This document shows, one piece after another, positions 1-6,380 of a stretch of DNA of 6,551 bases; the first letter of the stretch is position 1; every line of letters starts with the position of its first letter. Under the pieces are notes generated by a model, which was not told the DNA's origin, did not search any database, and was given only the letters and a program-made list of their open reading frames with translations. The DNA lies in assembly GCA_019634245.1 (NCBI GenBank), contig JAHQVR010000242.1, positions 1-6,551 of the forward strand, read 5' to 3'. The translations under genes were made by a program, and so were the position numbers. The stretch comes from Gammaproteobacteria bacterium (GTDB lineage Bacteria; Pseudomonadota; Gammaproteobacteria; Granulosicoccales; Granulosicoccaceae).

Positions 1-1
1 C

Positions 2-70
2 CCTGTTAGCGGAACTTCGTTTAAGAATAGCCTAGAGCAGGTATTACGAAAAAAGACCGATAACGCATGA
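2..70 (+). CDS. fliO: FliO flagellar export protein, C-terminal end only (partial)
   Basis: This is the tail of a gene that enters from the left edge. Reading from base 2 gives 22 codons, beginning [15 protein letters not shown] and ending KKTDNA before TGA at 68-70. The other two plus-strand frames are closed by stops within the first 35 bases. The identification rests mainly on position: fliO lies immediately before fliP in most flagellar clusters, and its short cytosolic tail commonly ends in a basic, amphipathic F..xLxxxL segment like this one. FliO is a small single-pass membrane protein that helps FliP assemble into a stable oligomer during export-gate formation. Its stop overlaps the fliP start in an ATGA tetranucleotide, which suggests translational coupling. 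Most of the protein is outside the window, so its membrane segment cannot be checked. Confidence 0.72.
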   Translation, partial: PVSGTSFKNSLEQVLRKKTDNA

Positions 71-822
71 TTGGAAGAGTCATCCAGCTCTGTGTCGGAC
101 TCTTGGTGCTGCTGGTCAGCACCTCAATGGCTTATGCTGCCGATCAGGGAATACCAACGCTTACTCTAACCACCGACGAACAAGATGTTCAGACTTGGAG
201 TTTAAGTCTACAAGCGCTGATACTGATGACAGTATTGACGCTTCTACCGGCTTTCTTGCTCATGATGACCTCTTTCACACGAGTGGTGATTGTATTAAGC
301 ATTCTAAGAACAGCGCTAGGTACAGCACAAACTCCGTCAAATCAAATTCTAATAGGATTGGCTTTGTTTTTAACCCTGTTTGTTATGCATCCTGTGTTTG
401 ACAGTGTGTATCAGACTGCCGCTAAGCCCTATTTAGATGAAGCTATATCGGCTGAGGAAGCTATCGAGAAGGCTTCTGAACCTTTTCGTACGTTTATGTT
501 TCATCAAACACGATCGAAAGATCTTGAACTTTTTCTGAATATGGCTGGCGAGGATGCAGTAGTTGACAAAGATGATGTGCCCTTTTTTATATTGATGCCA
601 GCATTTGTTACCAGTGAATTAAAGACAGCGTTTCAAATAGGATTTATGTTGTTCATCCCGTTTTTAATCATCGATTTGGTGGTGGCGAGTGTGCTGATGT
701 CCATGGGTATGATGATGCTGTCCCCGTTGATTATTTCTTTGCCCTTTAAACTGATGCTATTTGTGCTTATTGACGGTTGGACCTTAGTGATGGGCACGCT
801 GGCTGGAAGTTTCTTTATATAG
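67..822 (+). CDS. fliP: FliP, flagellar type III export gate membrane protein
   Basis: FliP is a core subunit of the inner-membrane export gate; in solved structures five copies assemble with FliQ and FliR into a helical channel for flagellar subunits. The 251 residues are close to the usual length of about 245. A cleavable signal peptide is visible at 1-24 (hydrophobic core 8-20, then AYA before ADQG), as is known for FliP. Two family signatures are present: [18 protein letters not shown] at 69-86, running into TPSNQ, and [16 protein letters not shown] at 178-193. The methionine-rich MSMGMMM at 211-217 corresponds to the Met gasket that seals the closed channel. Membrane segments are near 49-67, 93-110, 190-212 and 226-246. 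The ATG is favoured because it gives a complete signal peptide and overlaps the fliO stop. No good Shine-Dalgarno precedes it, which fits coupling. Nothing looks damaged. Confidence 0.98.
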   Translation: MIGRVIQLCVGLLVLLVSTSMAYAADQGIPTLTLTTDEQDVQTWSLSLQALILMTVLTLLPAFLLMMTSFTRVVIVLSILRTALGTAQTPSNQILIGLALFLTLFVMHPVFDSVYQTAAKPYLDEAISAEEAIEKASEPFRTFMFHQTRSKDLELFLNMAGEDAVVDKDDVPFFILMPAFVTSELKTAFQIGFMLFIPFLIIDLVVASVLMSMGMMMLSPLIISLPFKLMLFVLIDGWTLVMGTLAGSFFI

Positions 823-827
823 GCTCA

Positions 828-835
828 TTAGGACG
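828..835 (+). promoter_or_regulatory. Weak or unusually close ribosome binding site of fliQ
   Basis: The only purine-rich match before the fliQ ATG is AGGA at 830-833, just two bases from the start codon. That is closer than the usual 5-9 bases. A TAGG at 820-823, formed by the fliP stop codon, lies about 12 bases away and is the alternative. The 13-base gap is short enough that terminating fliP ribosomes could restart here. Confidence 0.4.
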
Positions 836-1114
836 ATGAATTCTGACTACGTAATCACATTAGGGCATGAGGCGTTAATGACGACTGTGTTGATCTCAGC
901 ACCATTATTGTTGTCTGCGCTATTAATCGGTTTGCTCGTGGGTATGTTTCAGGCTGCCACGCAAATTAATGAAATGACGCTGAGCTTCATCCCAAAGCTA
1001 TTGGTACTGGTGTTGGTGCTGATGTTTACGGGGCCATGGTTGCTGATGACGATAACCAGCTACAGCACAAACTTAATTTCTAGTGTCGTTCCATTGGTAA
1101 TCGGATCTCGATGA
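836..1114 (+). CDS. fliQ: FliQ, flagellar type III export gate membrane protein
   Basis: FliQ is the small two-helix subunit of the export gate; in known structures four copies pack around the outside of the FliP5-FliR1 core and help close it. The 92 residues fit the family length of about 89. The invariant stretch QAATQINEMTLSFIPK is at 39-54, between two hydrophobic hairpin segments at about 17-38 and 55-75, and GPW follows at 66-68. The N-terminus (MNSDYVITLGHEAL) aligns with the start of E. coli FliQ as I recall it, which supports this ATG despite its weak ribosome site. The gene sits 13 bases after fliP, and its stop is one base before the fliR ATG, as expected in the conserved fliPQR block. 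No anomalies are seen. Confidence 0.98.
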   Translation: MNSDYVITLGHEALMTTVLISAPLLLSALLIGLLVGMFQAATQINEMTLSFIPKLLVLVLVLMFTGPWLLMTITSYSTNLISSVVPLVIGSR

Positions 1115-1115
1115 T

Positions 1116-1907
1116 ATGCTTCCGCTGGCACTGGATCTAGAGCAACTCACCTCCGGCGTAGCAAAGGTCTATTGGCCTTTGGTGCGTGTCAGTGGTGTGC
1201 TTGCCGTTGCTCCAGTGCTAGGCAGTCCATTAGTACCAGTGCGTATAAGAGTGGTGATTGCAGTGGTATTGACTATGGCTATGTTGCCGTTAACGGGGCC
1301 CATGCCTGATGTAGATCCGTTGTCGATGTCGGCTGTGATGATCACTATCAACCAATTGATCATTGGTTTGGTTATAGGGTTCGTTTTACTGATTGTATTT
1401 AATGTGATGAATGTTGCAGGCGAATCGATATCGGCCTCAATGGGATTGGGCTTTGCACTTATGGCTGATCCCACCAGTAATGTGCAAGTGCCGGTTCTTA
1501 CTCAATTCTTAACCATTTTAGCCACCATTATATTTTTAGCTATTGATGGGCACCATGCCTTGATCAACATGATGGCCACAAGCTTTTCGGTCGTTCCGGT
1601 ATCTGAGTCGATTTCACCAGATGGATTCTGGCAAATGGTTGAATGGTCGGCCATTCTTTTTAGAGGTGCAATATTGATTGCATTGCCTGCACTTGTCACC
1701 ATGTTGTGCGTTAATGTGGTTATGGGTGTGATGACGCGCTCAGCGCCTCAGCTTAATATTTTCTCAGTCGGTTTTCCGATTACTATGCTAGCCGGGTTTA
1801 TCGTCATTATGCTGACAATGCCTGGATTTGGCCCTGGCTTTCAACGGTTGTTGATTGATGGGTTCGACACTATGTTGAGTATTCTCACGGGGATGGTCTT
1901 ACCGTGA
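1116..1907 (+). CDS. fliR: FliR, flagellar type III export gate membrane protein
   Basis: FliR is the single-copy gate subunit that completes the FliP-FliQ helical assembly and contributes the plug that closes the export channel. At 263 residues it matches the family length of about 260. It is strongly hydrophobic, with membrane segments near 20-37, 42-60, 72-100, 128-143, 178-205 and 216-236. Family landmarks are visible: AGES at 101-104, followed by MGLGFA at 109-114 and a DP pair at 118-119, then QVPVLTQF at 124-131, the DGHHALI loop at 144-150, and RSAPQLNIFSVGFP at 208-221. The ATG one base after the fliQ stop is the natural start. An overlapping ATG at 1111 is in another frame and closes after nine codons. 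A weak CGGAT at 1102-1106 could serve as ribosome site, but coupling to fliQ looks more likely. The gene overlaps flhB by four bases. Confidence 0.97.
   Translation: MLPLALDLEQLTSGVAKVYWPLVRVSGVLAVAPVLGSPLVPVRIRVVIAVVLTMAMLPLTGPMPDVDPLSMSAVMITINQLIIGLVIGFVLLIVFNVMNVAGESISASMGLGFALMADPTSNVQVPVLTQFLTILATIIFLAIDGHHALINMMATSFSVVPVSESISPDGFWQMVEWSAILFRGAILIALPALVTMLCVNVVMGVMTRSAPQLNIFSVGFPITMLAGFIVIMLTMPGFGPGFQRLLIDGFDTMLSILTGMVLP
1889..1893 (+). promoter_or_regulatory. Probable ribosome binding site of flhB
   Basis: GGGGA lies 10 bases before the GTG start at 1904, inside the end of fliR. It is a modest match at a slightly long distance. It supports GTG as the flhB start together with the GTGA overlap of the fliR stop. 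Confidence 0.45.
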
Positions 1908-3070
1908 ATCCTCAACAAGATAGTCAGTCGAAAACAGAAAAACCCACCCCGAAAAAGCTCCTAGACGCTCAGAAAAAAGGCCAGATAGCTCGATCGAGAG
2001 AGCTCAGTACCACTGTAATGATGATCTCTGCGTCAGTGGGTCTGATTGTGTTTAGTGGGCAGATTGGTGCAGGTATTCAAGACCTACTCATCAACAACCT
2101 ACAGTTAGATAACAATGTCATTGGCGACAAAGAGCTAATGATAGATAAGTTTGCATCTATGACGGTTAGCACCTTGTTCGTGTTGCTACCTTTTTTTCTG
2201 TTGATGATGATCTCCGCATTCGCTGGGCCACTCGCGTTGGGTGGATGGGCGTTCACGATGAGTTCTTGGCAGCCCAAGCTCAACCGCATGAGTTTGCTCA
2301 GTGGCTTTAAGCGGATGTTTGGTGCCCAAGGGTTTGTTGAAATGATCAAGTCGCTGGGTAAGTTCGTGGTAATCGGCCTGGTGGCGTTCATCGTGTTAGG
2401 TATTCATCATGAAAAAATACTCGCCATGAGCACCTTGCCTGTGATCGAAGGAATGAATAGTGGGCTGATTGTGATCGGTCAGTTATTTTTGTTGCTGTCT
2501 TTCAGTCTGATACTAATTGCAATGATCGATGTACCTTATCAGCTGGTAAGCCACTTTAGTAAGTTAAAAATGTCGATTCAGGAAATTCGCGAAGAGAACA
2601 AGCAAACCAATGGAAATCCTGAGCTGAAAGCTCGCGTACGTTCGTTGCAGCGGGAGGTCAGTCAACGACGTATGCTGGTTGAGGTCGCTGAGGCCGATGT
2701 GGTCATCACCAATCCGACACATTATTCGGTCGCTCTGAAATACGACGAATCAAAGGCCGGCGCACCTTATGTCGTTGCCAGCGGTGTGGATTTCATGGCG
2801 TTGCGTATTCGAGAAGTGGCGGCTGGCAACGACGTGGTTATATTTTCCGCTCCGCCATTGGCCCGAGCGATATACCAACACACAGAAGTGGGGCAAGAGC
2901 TACCTTCTGCGCTATATCATGCTGCTGCCCAGGTATTGGCTTATGTTTATCAGATTCGAAGCCTATCTGAAATCGATAAGCGACTGGTGGAGAAACCCAC
3001 TATTCTCGACATTCCAGAAGAGTACCAGGTCGATCCCGACTTAAATACACCCTCGGGAGGTGAGTCGTGA
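1904..3070 (+). CDS. flhB: FlhB, flagellar export apparatus switch protein (autocleaving)
   Basis: FlhB switches flagellar export from rod/hook to filament substrates and, in the membrane, loops around the closed FliPQR gate. Its 388 residues fit the family (about 380). The order is a basic cytosolic N-terminus with KTEKPTPKKL at 10-19, which family members share; four hydrophobic segments near 37-55, 88-112, 152-167 and 187-212; a charged linker with EENKQTNGNPELK at 230-242; then the cytosolic domain. The autocleavage motif NPTH is at 270-273, so self-cleavage is expected between N270 and P271, followed by YSVALKY. The GTG start is required because the next ATG (codon 39) would remove the conserved N-terminus. 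The gene overlaps both fliR and flhB's successor flhA through GTGA tetranucleotides. The C-terminal tail after about 365 is acidic and variable, as usual. Two small departures in the linker are described under findings. Confidence 0.98.
   Translation: MNPQQDSQSKTEKPTPKKLLDAQKKGQIARSRELSTTVMMISASVGLIVFSGQIGAGIQDLLINNLQLDNNVIGDKELMIDKFASMTVSTLFVLLPFFLLMMISAFAGPLALGGWAFTMSSWQPKLNRMSLLSGFKRMFGAQGFVEMIKSLGKFVVIGLVAFIVLGIHHEKILAMSTLPVIEGMNSGLIVIGQLFLLLSFSLILIAMIDVPYQLVSHFSKLKMSIQEIREENKQTNGNPELKARVRSLQREVSQRRMLVEVAEADVVITNPTHYSVALKYDESKAGAPYVVASGVDFMALRIREVAAGNDVVIFSAPPLARAIYQHTEVGQELPSALYHAAAQVLAYVYQIRSLSEIDKRLVEKPTILDIPEEYQVDPDLNTPSGGES
3055..3063 (+). promoter_or_regulatory. Strong ribosome binding site of flhA
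   Basis: GGGAGGTGA is an almost perfect Shine-Dalgarno; its GGAGG core (3056-3060) lies six bases before the GTG at 3067. The site also encodes the end of FlhB (Gly-Gly-Glu-Ser). It decides the GTG start over the ATG at codon 12 and gives flhA the best initiation signal in the window. Confidence 0.85.
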
Positions 3071-5172
3071 ATAGTGGACTCACACGTTTATTGAATGAGA
3101 TGAGAGACCAAAGTCTGGCCGCTCCGGTTCTGGTCATTTTGATCCTGGGTATGATGTTACTACCCATTCCTGTCTTTGGTTTGGACCTGTTGTTCACCTT
3201 CAATATCGCGTTATCTCTGATAGTGCTTTTGGTAACAGTATATTCTTTAAAGCCACTGGAATTCTCAGCGTTTCCTACTGTGCTACTGATTGCTACCATG
3301 TTGCGATTAGCGCTTAATATCGCCTCTACGCGAGTGGTACTTCTGAATGGCCACACGGGAACCGACTCTGCCGGAAGCGTCATAGAAGCCTTTGGTAACT
3401 TTGTCATTGGTGGAAACTACGCGGTCGGGTTTGTCGTATTTTCGATTCTAGTGATCATCAATTTTGTCGTCGTGACTAAAGGTGCGGGTCGAGTCTCGGA
3501 AGTGAGTGCCAGGTTTGTGCTCGATGCTATGCCGGGTAAACAGATGGCGATTGATGCCGACTTAAACTCTGGCATTATCGACCAAGATGAAGCTCGAGCG
3601 CGGCGTCAGGAAATTGGTCAGGAGGCCGATTTTTACGGGTCAATGGACGGTGCAAGTAAATTCGTTCGAGGCGATGCCATTGCCGGGCTTTTGATTCTGT
3701 TTATTAATATCCTTGGTGGGTTTGCCATTGGGGTTGGCAGTCATGGTTTGAGTTTCTCAGACGCAGCTCATAACTACACACTGCTAACTATTGGTGATGG
3801 GTTAGTTGCTCAAATCCCTTCCTTGTTGCTGTCGATGGCAACGGCCATTATCGTAACTCGTGTGACCAGTTCTCAGGACATGGGTAATCTTATTGGCAGA
3901 CAGATGTTTGAGGACCCCAGAGCGTTGTATGTCACCGCAGGCATCATCGGTTTGCTCGGATTGGTGCCGGGCATGCCAAACCTAGTATTCTTGATTTTGG
4001 CAGCCGGTTTGGCAGGTGGAGGGTACTATCTACGTAACAAAAATACGGATGAGACCATTGAGGAACCCCAGGCAGAAGAGGTGGAGCCACCGGAAAGTGT
4101 TGAACTGAGCTGGGACGATGTTAAGCATTCCGATATTCTTGGTTTGGAACTGGGCTATCGATTGATTCCACTCGTGGATAAAAAGCAGGGTGGAAAATTA
4201 CCCGAGCGTATAAAAGGTGTACGAAGAAAAGTCACTGAAGAACTGGGCTTCCTGATTCATCCTGTACATATAACCGATAACTTGCAGCTATCTCCTACAC
4301 GCTATCGCATCATTTTAATGGGTGTTACTGAGGCAGAAGGAGAAATTCACCCCGGTAGAGAACTGGCCATCAATGCCGGTAATACCAACACCGATTTAGA
4401 AGGCATTCCAGGCAAAGATCCAGCCTTTGGCATGGATGCGTTGTGGATAGAAGTGTCTCAGAGAGACTACGCGCTGTCTCTGGGCTACACAGTTGTGGAT
4501 GCTGGAACGGTTATCGCGACTCATTTAAGTAAGTTGCTGCACGACAATGCCGGATCCTTGTTGGGGCACGATGAAGTGCTGAAACTTCTCGACAACCTGG
4601 GCAAGAGTTTCCCCCGGTTGGTTGAGGACTTGGTGCCAAAGACACTTGGTCTGCCCATTGTAGTCAAAGTGCTGCAAAACTTATTATCCGATGGTATTCC
4701 TATTAAGGATATGCGAACCATTGTAGAGACACTGGCTGAGAGCGCCATAACCTCGACGGATCCCGACGCATTGACGGCGAGTGTTCGGGTCGCTCTAAGA
4801 AGGCTCATAACTCGGCAGATAAACGGCCTGGATGAAGAGTTGTCAGTTATCACTCTTGATGCAGAGTTGGAACAAATGTGGCTTAAATCGATGCAAACCG
4901 GGGTCGATACCGGAATCGGTATGGAGCCTGCGTTAGCAGAGCGCTTCTATCATTCACTTGGTGAAACCGCCAAGCAGCAGGAGTTAGCTGGACAGCCAGC
5001 GGTGTTGTTGGTCAATCCTCGGCTGCGGCCATGGTTATCAGGGTTAATCAAACACACGATTCCAGATTTAAAAGTATTGGCGTATAGCGAAATTGCGGAA
5101 AACAAACAACTCCGCGTTATCGCCAATATTGGTAACAACATTAATTCAGAGCAGATGAGCTCTGCCGCGTAA
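3067..5172 (+). CDS. flhA: FlhA, flagellar export gate protein with cytosolic substrate-docking domain
   Basis: FlhA forms a nonameric ring below the export gate, takes part in proton-driven export and docks chaperone-substrate complexes. The 701 residues match the family (about 690-707). The membrane half (1-323) has hydrophobic segments near 19-37, 41-60, 67-83, 113-136, 203-222, 237-264, 285-303 and 304-322. LRLALNIASTR is at 79-89. The FHIPEP signature runs from GRVSEVSARFVLD (141-153) through PGKQMAIDADLN (156-167). R142, R149, D153 and D203 (in FVRGDAIAG) correspond, with a constant offset of five, to the charged residues R147, R154, D158 and D208 studied in Salmonella FlhA. An acidic linker at about 326-350 leads to the cytosolic domain (about 351-690), which includes PGKDPAFGMDALWI at 448-461 and the VDAGTVIATHLSKLL segment at 477-491. 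The GTG start overlaps the flhB stop and has a strong ribosome site. All key residues are intact. Confidence 0.99.
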   Translation: MNSGLTRLLNEMRDQSLAAPVLVILILGMMLLPIPVFGLDLLFTFNIALSLIVLLVTVYSLKPLEFSAFPTVLLIATMLRLALNIASTRVVLLNGHTGTDSAGSVIEAFGNFVIGGNYAVGFVVFSILVIINFVVVTKGAGRVSEVSARFVLDAMPGKQMAIDADLNSGIIDQDEARARRQEIGQEADFYGSMDGASKFVRGDAIAGLLILFINILGGFAIGVGSHGLSFSDAAHNYTLLTIGDGLVAQIPSLLLSMATAIIVTRVTSSQDMGNLIGRQMFEDPRALYVTAGIIGLLGLVPGMPNLVFLILAAGLAGGGYYLRNKNTDETIEEPQAEEVEPPESVELSWDDVKHSDILGLELGYRLIPLVDKKQGGKLPERIKGVRRKVTEELGFLIHPVHITDNLQLSPTRYRIILMGVTEAEGEIHPGRELAINAGNTNTDLEGIPGKDPAFGMDALWIEVSQRDYALSLGYTVVDAGTVIATHLSKLLHDNAGSLLGHDEVLKLLDNLGKSFPRLVEDLVPKTLGLPIVVKVLQNLLSDGIPIKDMRTIVETLAESAITSTDPDALTASVRVALRRLITRQINGLDEELSVITLDAELEQMWLKSMQTGVDTGIGMEPALAERFYHSLGETAKQQELAGQPAVLLVNPRLRPWLSGLIKHTIPDLKVLAYSEIAENKQLRVIANIGNNINSEQMSSAA

Positions 5173-5176
5173 ATAC

Positions 5177-5181
5177 AAGGA
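5177..5181 (+). promoter_or_regulatory. Ribosome binding site of flhF
   Basis: AAGGA lies six bases before the ATG at 5188, within the 15-base gap between flhA and flhF. Motif and spacing are both good. The AGG at 5185-5187 directly touching the ATG is too close to be the site. Confidence 0.7.
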
Positions 5182-5187
5182 TTCAGG

Positions 5188-6366
5188 ATGGAACCTAAAC
5201 GTTTTTTTGCAGAAAACTCCCAAAGAGCTTTTCGAATGGTCAGGGAATCACTTGGCCCTGAGGCTATTATTTTCTCCAACCGAACTCTGGCAGACGGTGT
5301 TGAAATTATCGCCGGTGATGAGGAGTGTCTTCCCACAGAGCCAGCTCCTGATGAACCGATCATCTTCCCAGCCTTTGAGCCAAGCCAGGAAAGTTTGTGG
5401 GACGAACCGATCGGACCGGTCAGTCACGATTCCACTGAAGAGTATTCAGAGCTTAAGAAATTATTGGTCAGCGAGCTGGCTGCGGTCAAGATTGGCCACT
5501 GGGCGAAGTTTGATGAGGCTAAGTATGCGCTTTTCCAATATTTTCTAAATTTGGGTTTTCACGCCAATCACCTAAGTAAACTCATTTCGGTGCTGGACGA
5601 CAGTAGCACCTTTGAAGAAAGTAAAAAAGATATCCTACAGGAGATTGAGTTTTCTCTAAATGTGCCGCCATTAAAAGGTAGTGAGGTGGAATCTTTGGAG
5701 GGAATAATCATGCTCCACGGATTGTCAGGTGCTGGGAAAACCACATCGATGGCAAAGATAGCCACTCAATCCGTTGCCGCGCATGGTAAAGAAAATGTGG
5801 TTTTGGTATGTGCCGATAATAAAAGGCTGGGCGCCTATCAACAGCTGTTGGGCTACGGGAAGATTTTGGAGATTCCAGTACTAAGAGTCCGTCGGGAATC
5901 AGAGCTGGAAGAGATTCTACAAGCTCTTAATAACAAGAAAGTGGTGCTGGTAGATCAGCCAGGGCTTACACCAGATGAATTACCTAGCATTGAACTGACT
6001 CCAGCGTTTCAATGTAATTTAGCTGACATCCATCATTTTCTAGTTGTTGCTGCATCCACACAGGGTACTGTGCTGAACCGGTTGTTGGGAGCAGCATGGA
6101 GTACACGTTTATCTGGTGTCATTGTGACAAAGTTGGATGAAGCGGTATTGCTGGGTGAGCTTATCAGTTGTCTGATACAGAATTACTCTCCGGTGACGTA
6201 TATGTCAGCCGGTCAAGATATACAAACAGATCTAGAACTTTTCAATCCCAGTGAAGTGGTGGAAAAGTCTGTATTACTCGCAGAGAAATACCGGTACTCC
6301 GAGGGAGATGCCATCAGCAGCGCTGTAAAAACGCTGCTGCATCAGCAACTGGAGTTTCTGCACTAG
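5188..6366 (+). CDS. flhF: FlhF, SRP-type GTPase for polar flagellum placement (divergent)
   Basis: FlhF is a relative of Ffh and FtsY that recruits early flagellar components to the cell pole and sets flagellar site and number, usually with FlhG. The N-terminal block (1-42) is typical: KRFFAENSQRAFRMVRESLG, then an A-I-I-F-SNR stretch and GVEIIA. An acidic, proline-rich linker (43-85) precedes the helical N domain (about 86-160). The G domain (about 168-392) has P-loop GLSGAGKTT at 178-186, TKLDEA at 314-319 and SAGQ at 340-343. The G2 site reads DNKRLGA at 210-216 and G3 reads DQPGL at 256-260, where related proteins have D-T/H-Y-R-I-G-A and DTAG. The 392 residues are short beside Pseudomonas FlhF (roughly 430) and Vibrio FlhF (longer still). 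The ATG is fixed by the conserved MxxKRFFA opening. Family assignment is secure; normal GTP hydrolysis is less certain. Confidence 0.95.
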   Translation: MEPKRFFAENSQRAFRMVRESLGPEAIIFSNRTLADGVEIIAGDEECLPTEPAPDEPIIFPAFEPSQESLWDEPIGPVSHDSTEEYSELKKLLVSELAAVKIGHWAKFDEAKYALFQYFLNLGFHANHLSKLISVLDDSSTFEESKKDILQEIEFSLNVPPLKGSEVESLEGIIMLHGLSGAGKTTSMAKIATQSVAAHGKENVVLVCADNKRLGAYQQLLGYGKILEIPVLRVRRESELEEILQALNNKKVVLVDQPGLTPDELPSIELTPAFQCNLADIHHFLVVAASTQGTVLNRLLGAAWSTRLSGVIVTKLDEAVLLGELISCLIQNYSPVTYMSAGQDIQTDLELFNPSEVVEKSVLLAEKYRYSEGDAISSAVKTLLHQQLEFLH

Positions 6367-6368
6367 AA

Positions 6369-6373
6369 CGGAA
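6369..6373 (+). promoter_or_regulatory. Probable ribosome binding site of the gene after flhF
   Basis: CGGAA, with a GGA core at 6370-6372, lies seven bases before the ATG at 6381. It is a moderate match at normal spacing, and it favours 6381 over the ATG at 6373, which overlaps the motif and closes after eight codons. Confidence 0.5.
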
Positions 6374-6380
6374 TGAATCC

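Noticed and set aside
1111..1140. ATG at 1111 overlapping the fliQ stop as an alternative fliR start.
   Set aside because: It is in a different frame and reaches TAG after nine codons. The ATG at 1116 leads into the full conserved FliR protein.
1126..1145. TGGCAC resembling the -24 element of a sigma-54 promoter just inside fliR.
   Set aside because: No GC-containing -12 element (TTGCA or TTGCT) follows at the required spacing, and the site lies within conserved coding sequence. I found no convincing sigma-54 site by eye elsewhere in the window.
3000..3407. Minus-strand open frame of 135 codons across the flhB-flhA junction.
   Set aside because: It lies antisense to two clearly conserved genes, its predicted protein has no recognisable motif, and it is explained by the codon pattern of the opposite strand.
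5256..5320. Possible frameshift or decay in flhF suggested by its unusual GTPase motifs.
   Set aside because: The frame is continuous for 392 codons, with conserved N-terminal, P-loop, TKLD and SAGQ motifs all in one frame, so divergence is a better explanation than a broken gene or sequencing error.
4950..5363. Minus-strand open frame of 137 codons over the end of flhA and start of flhF.
   Set aside because: It is antisense to conserved coding regions on both sides of the flhA-flhF gap and has low-complexity content without family motifs.
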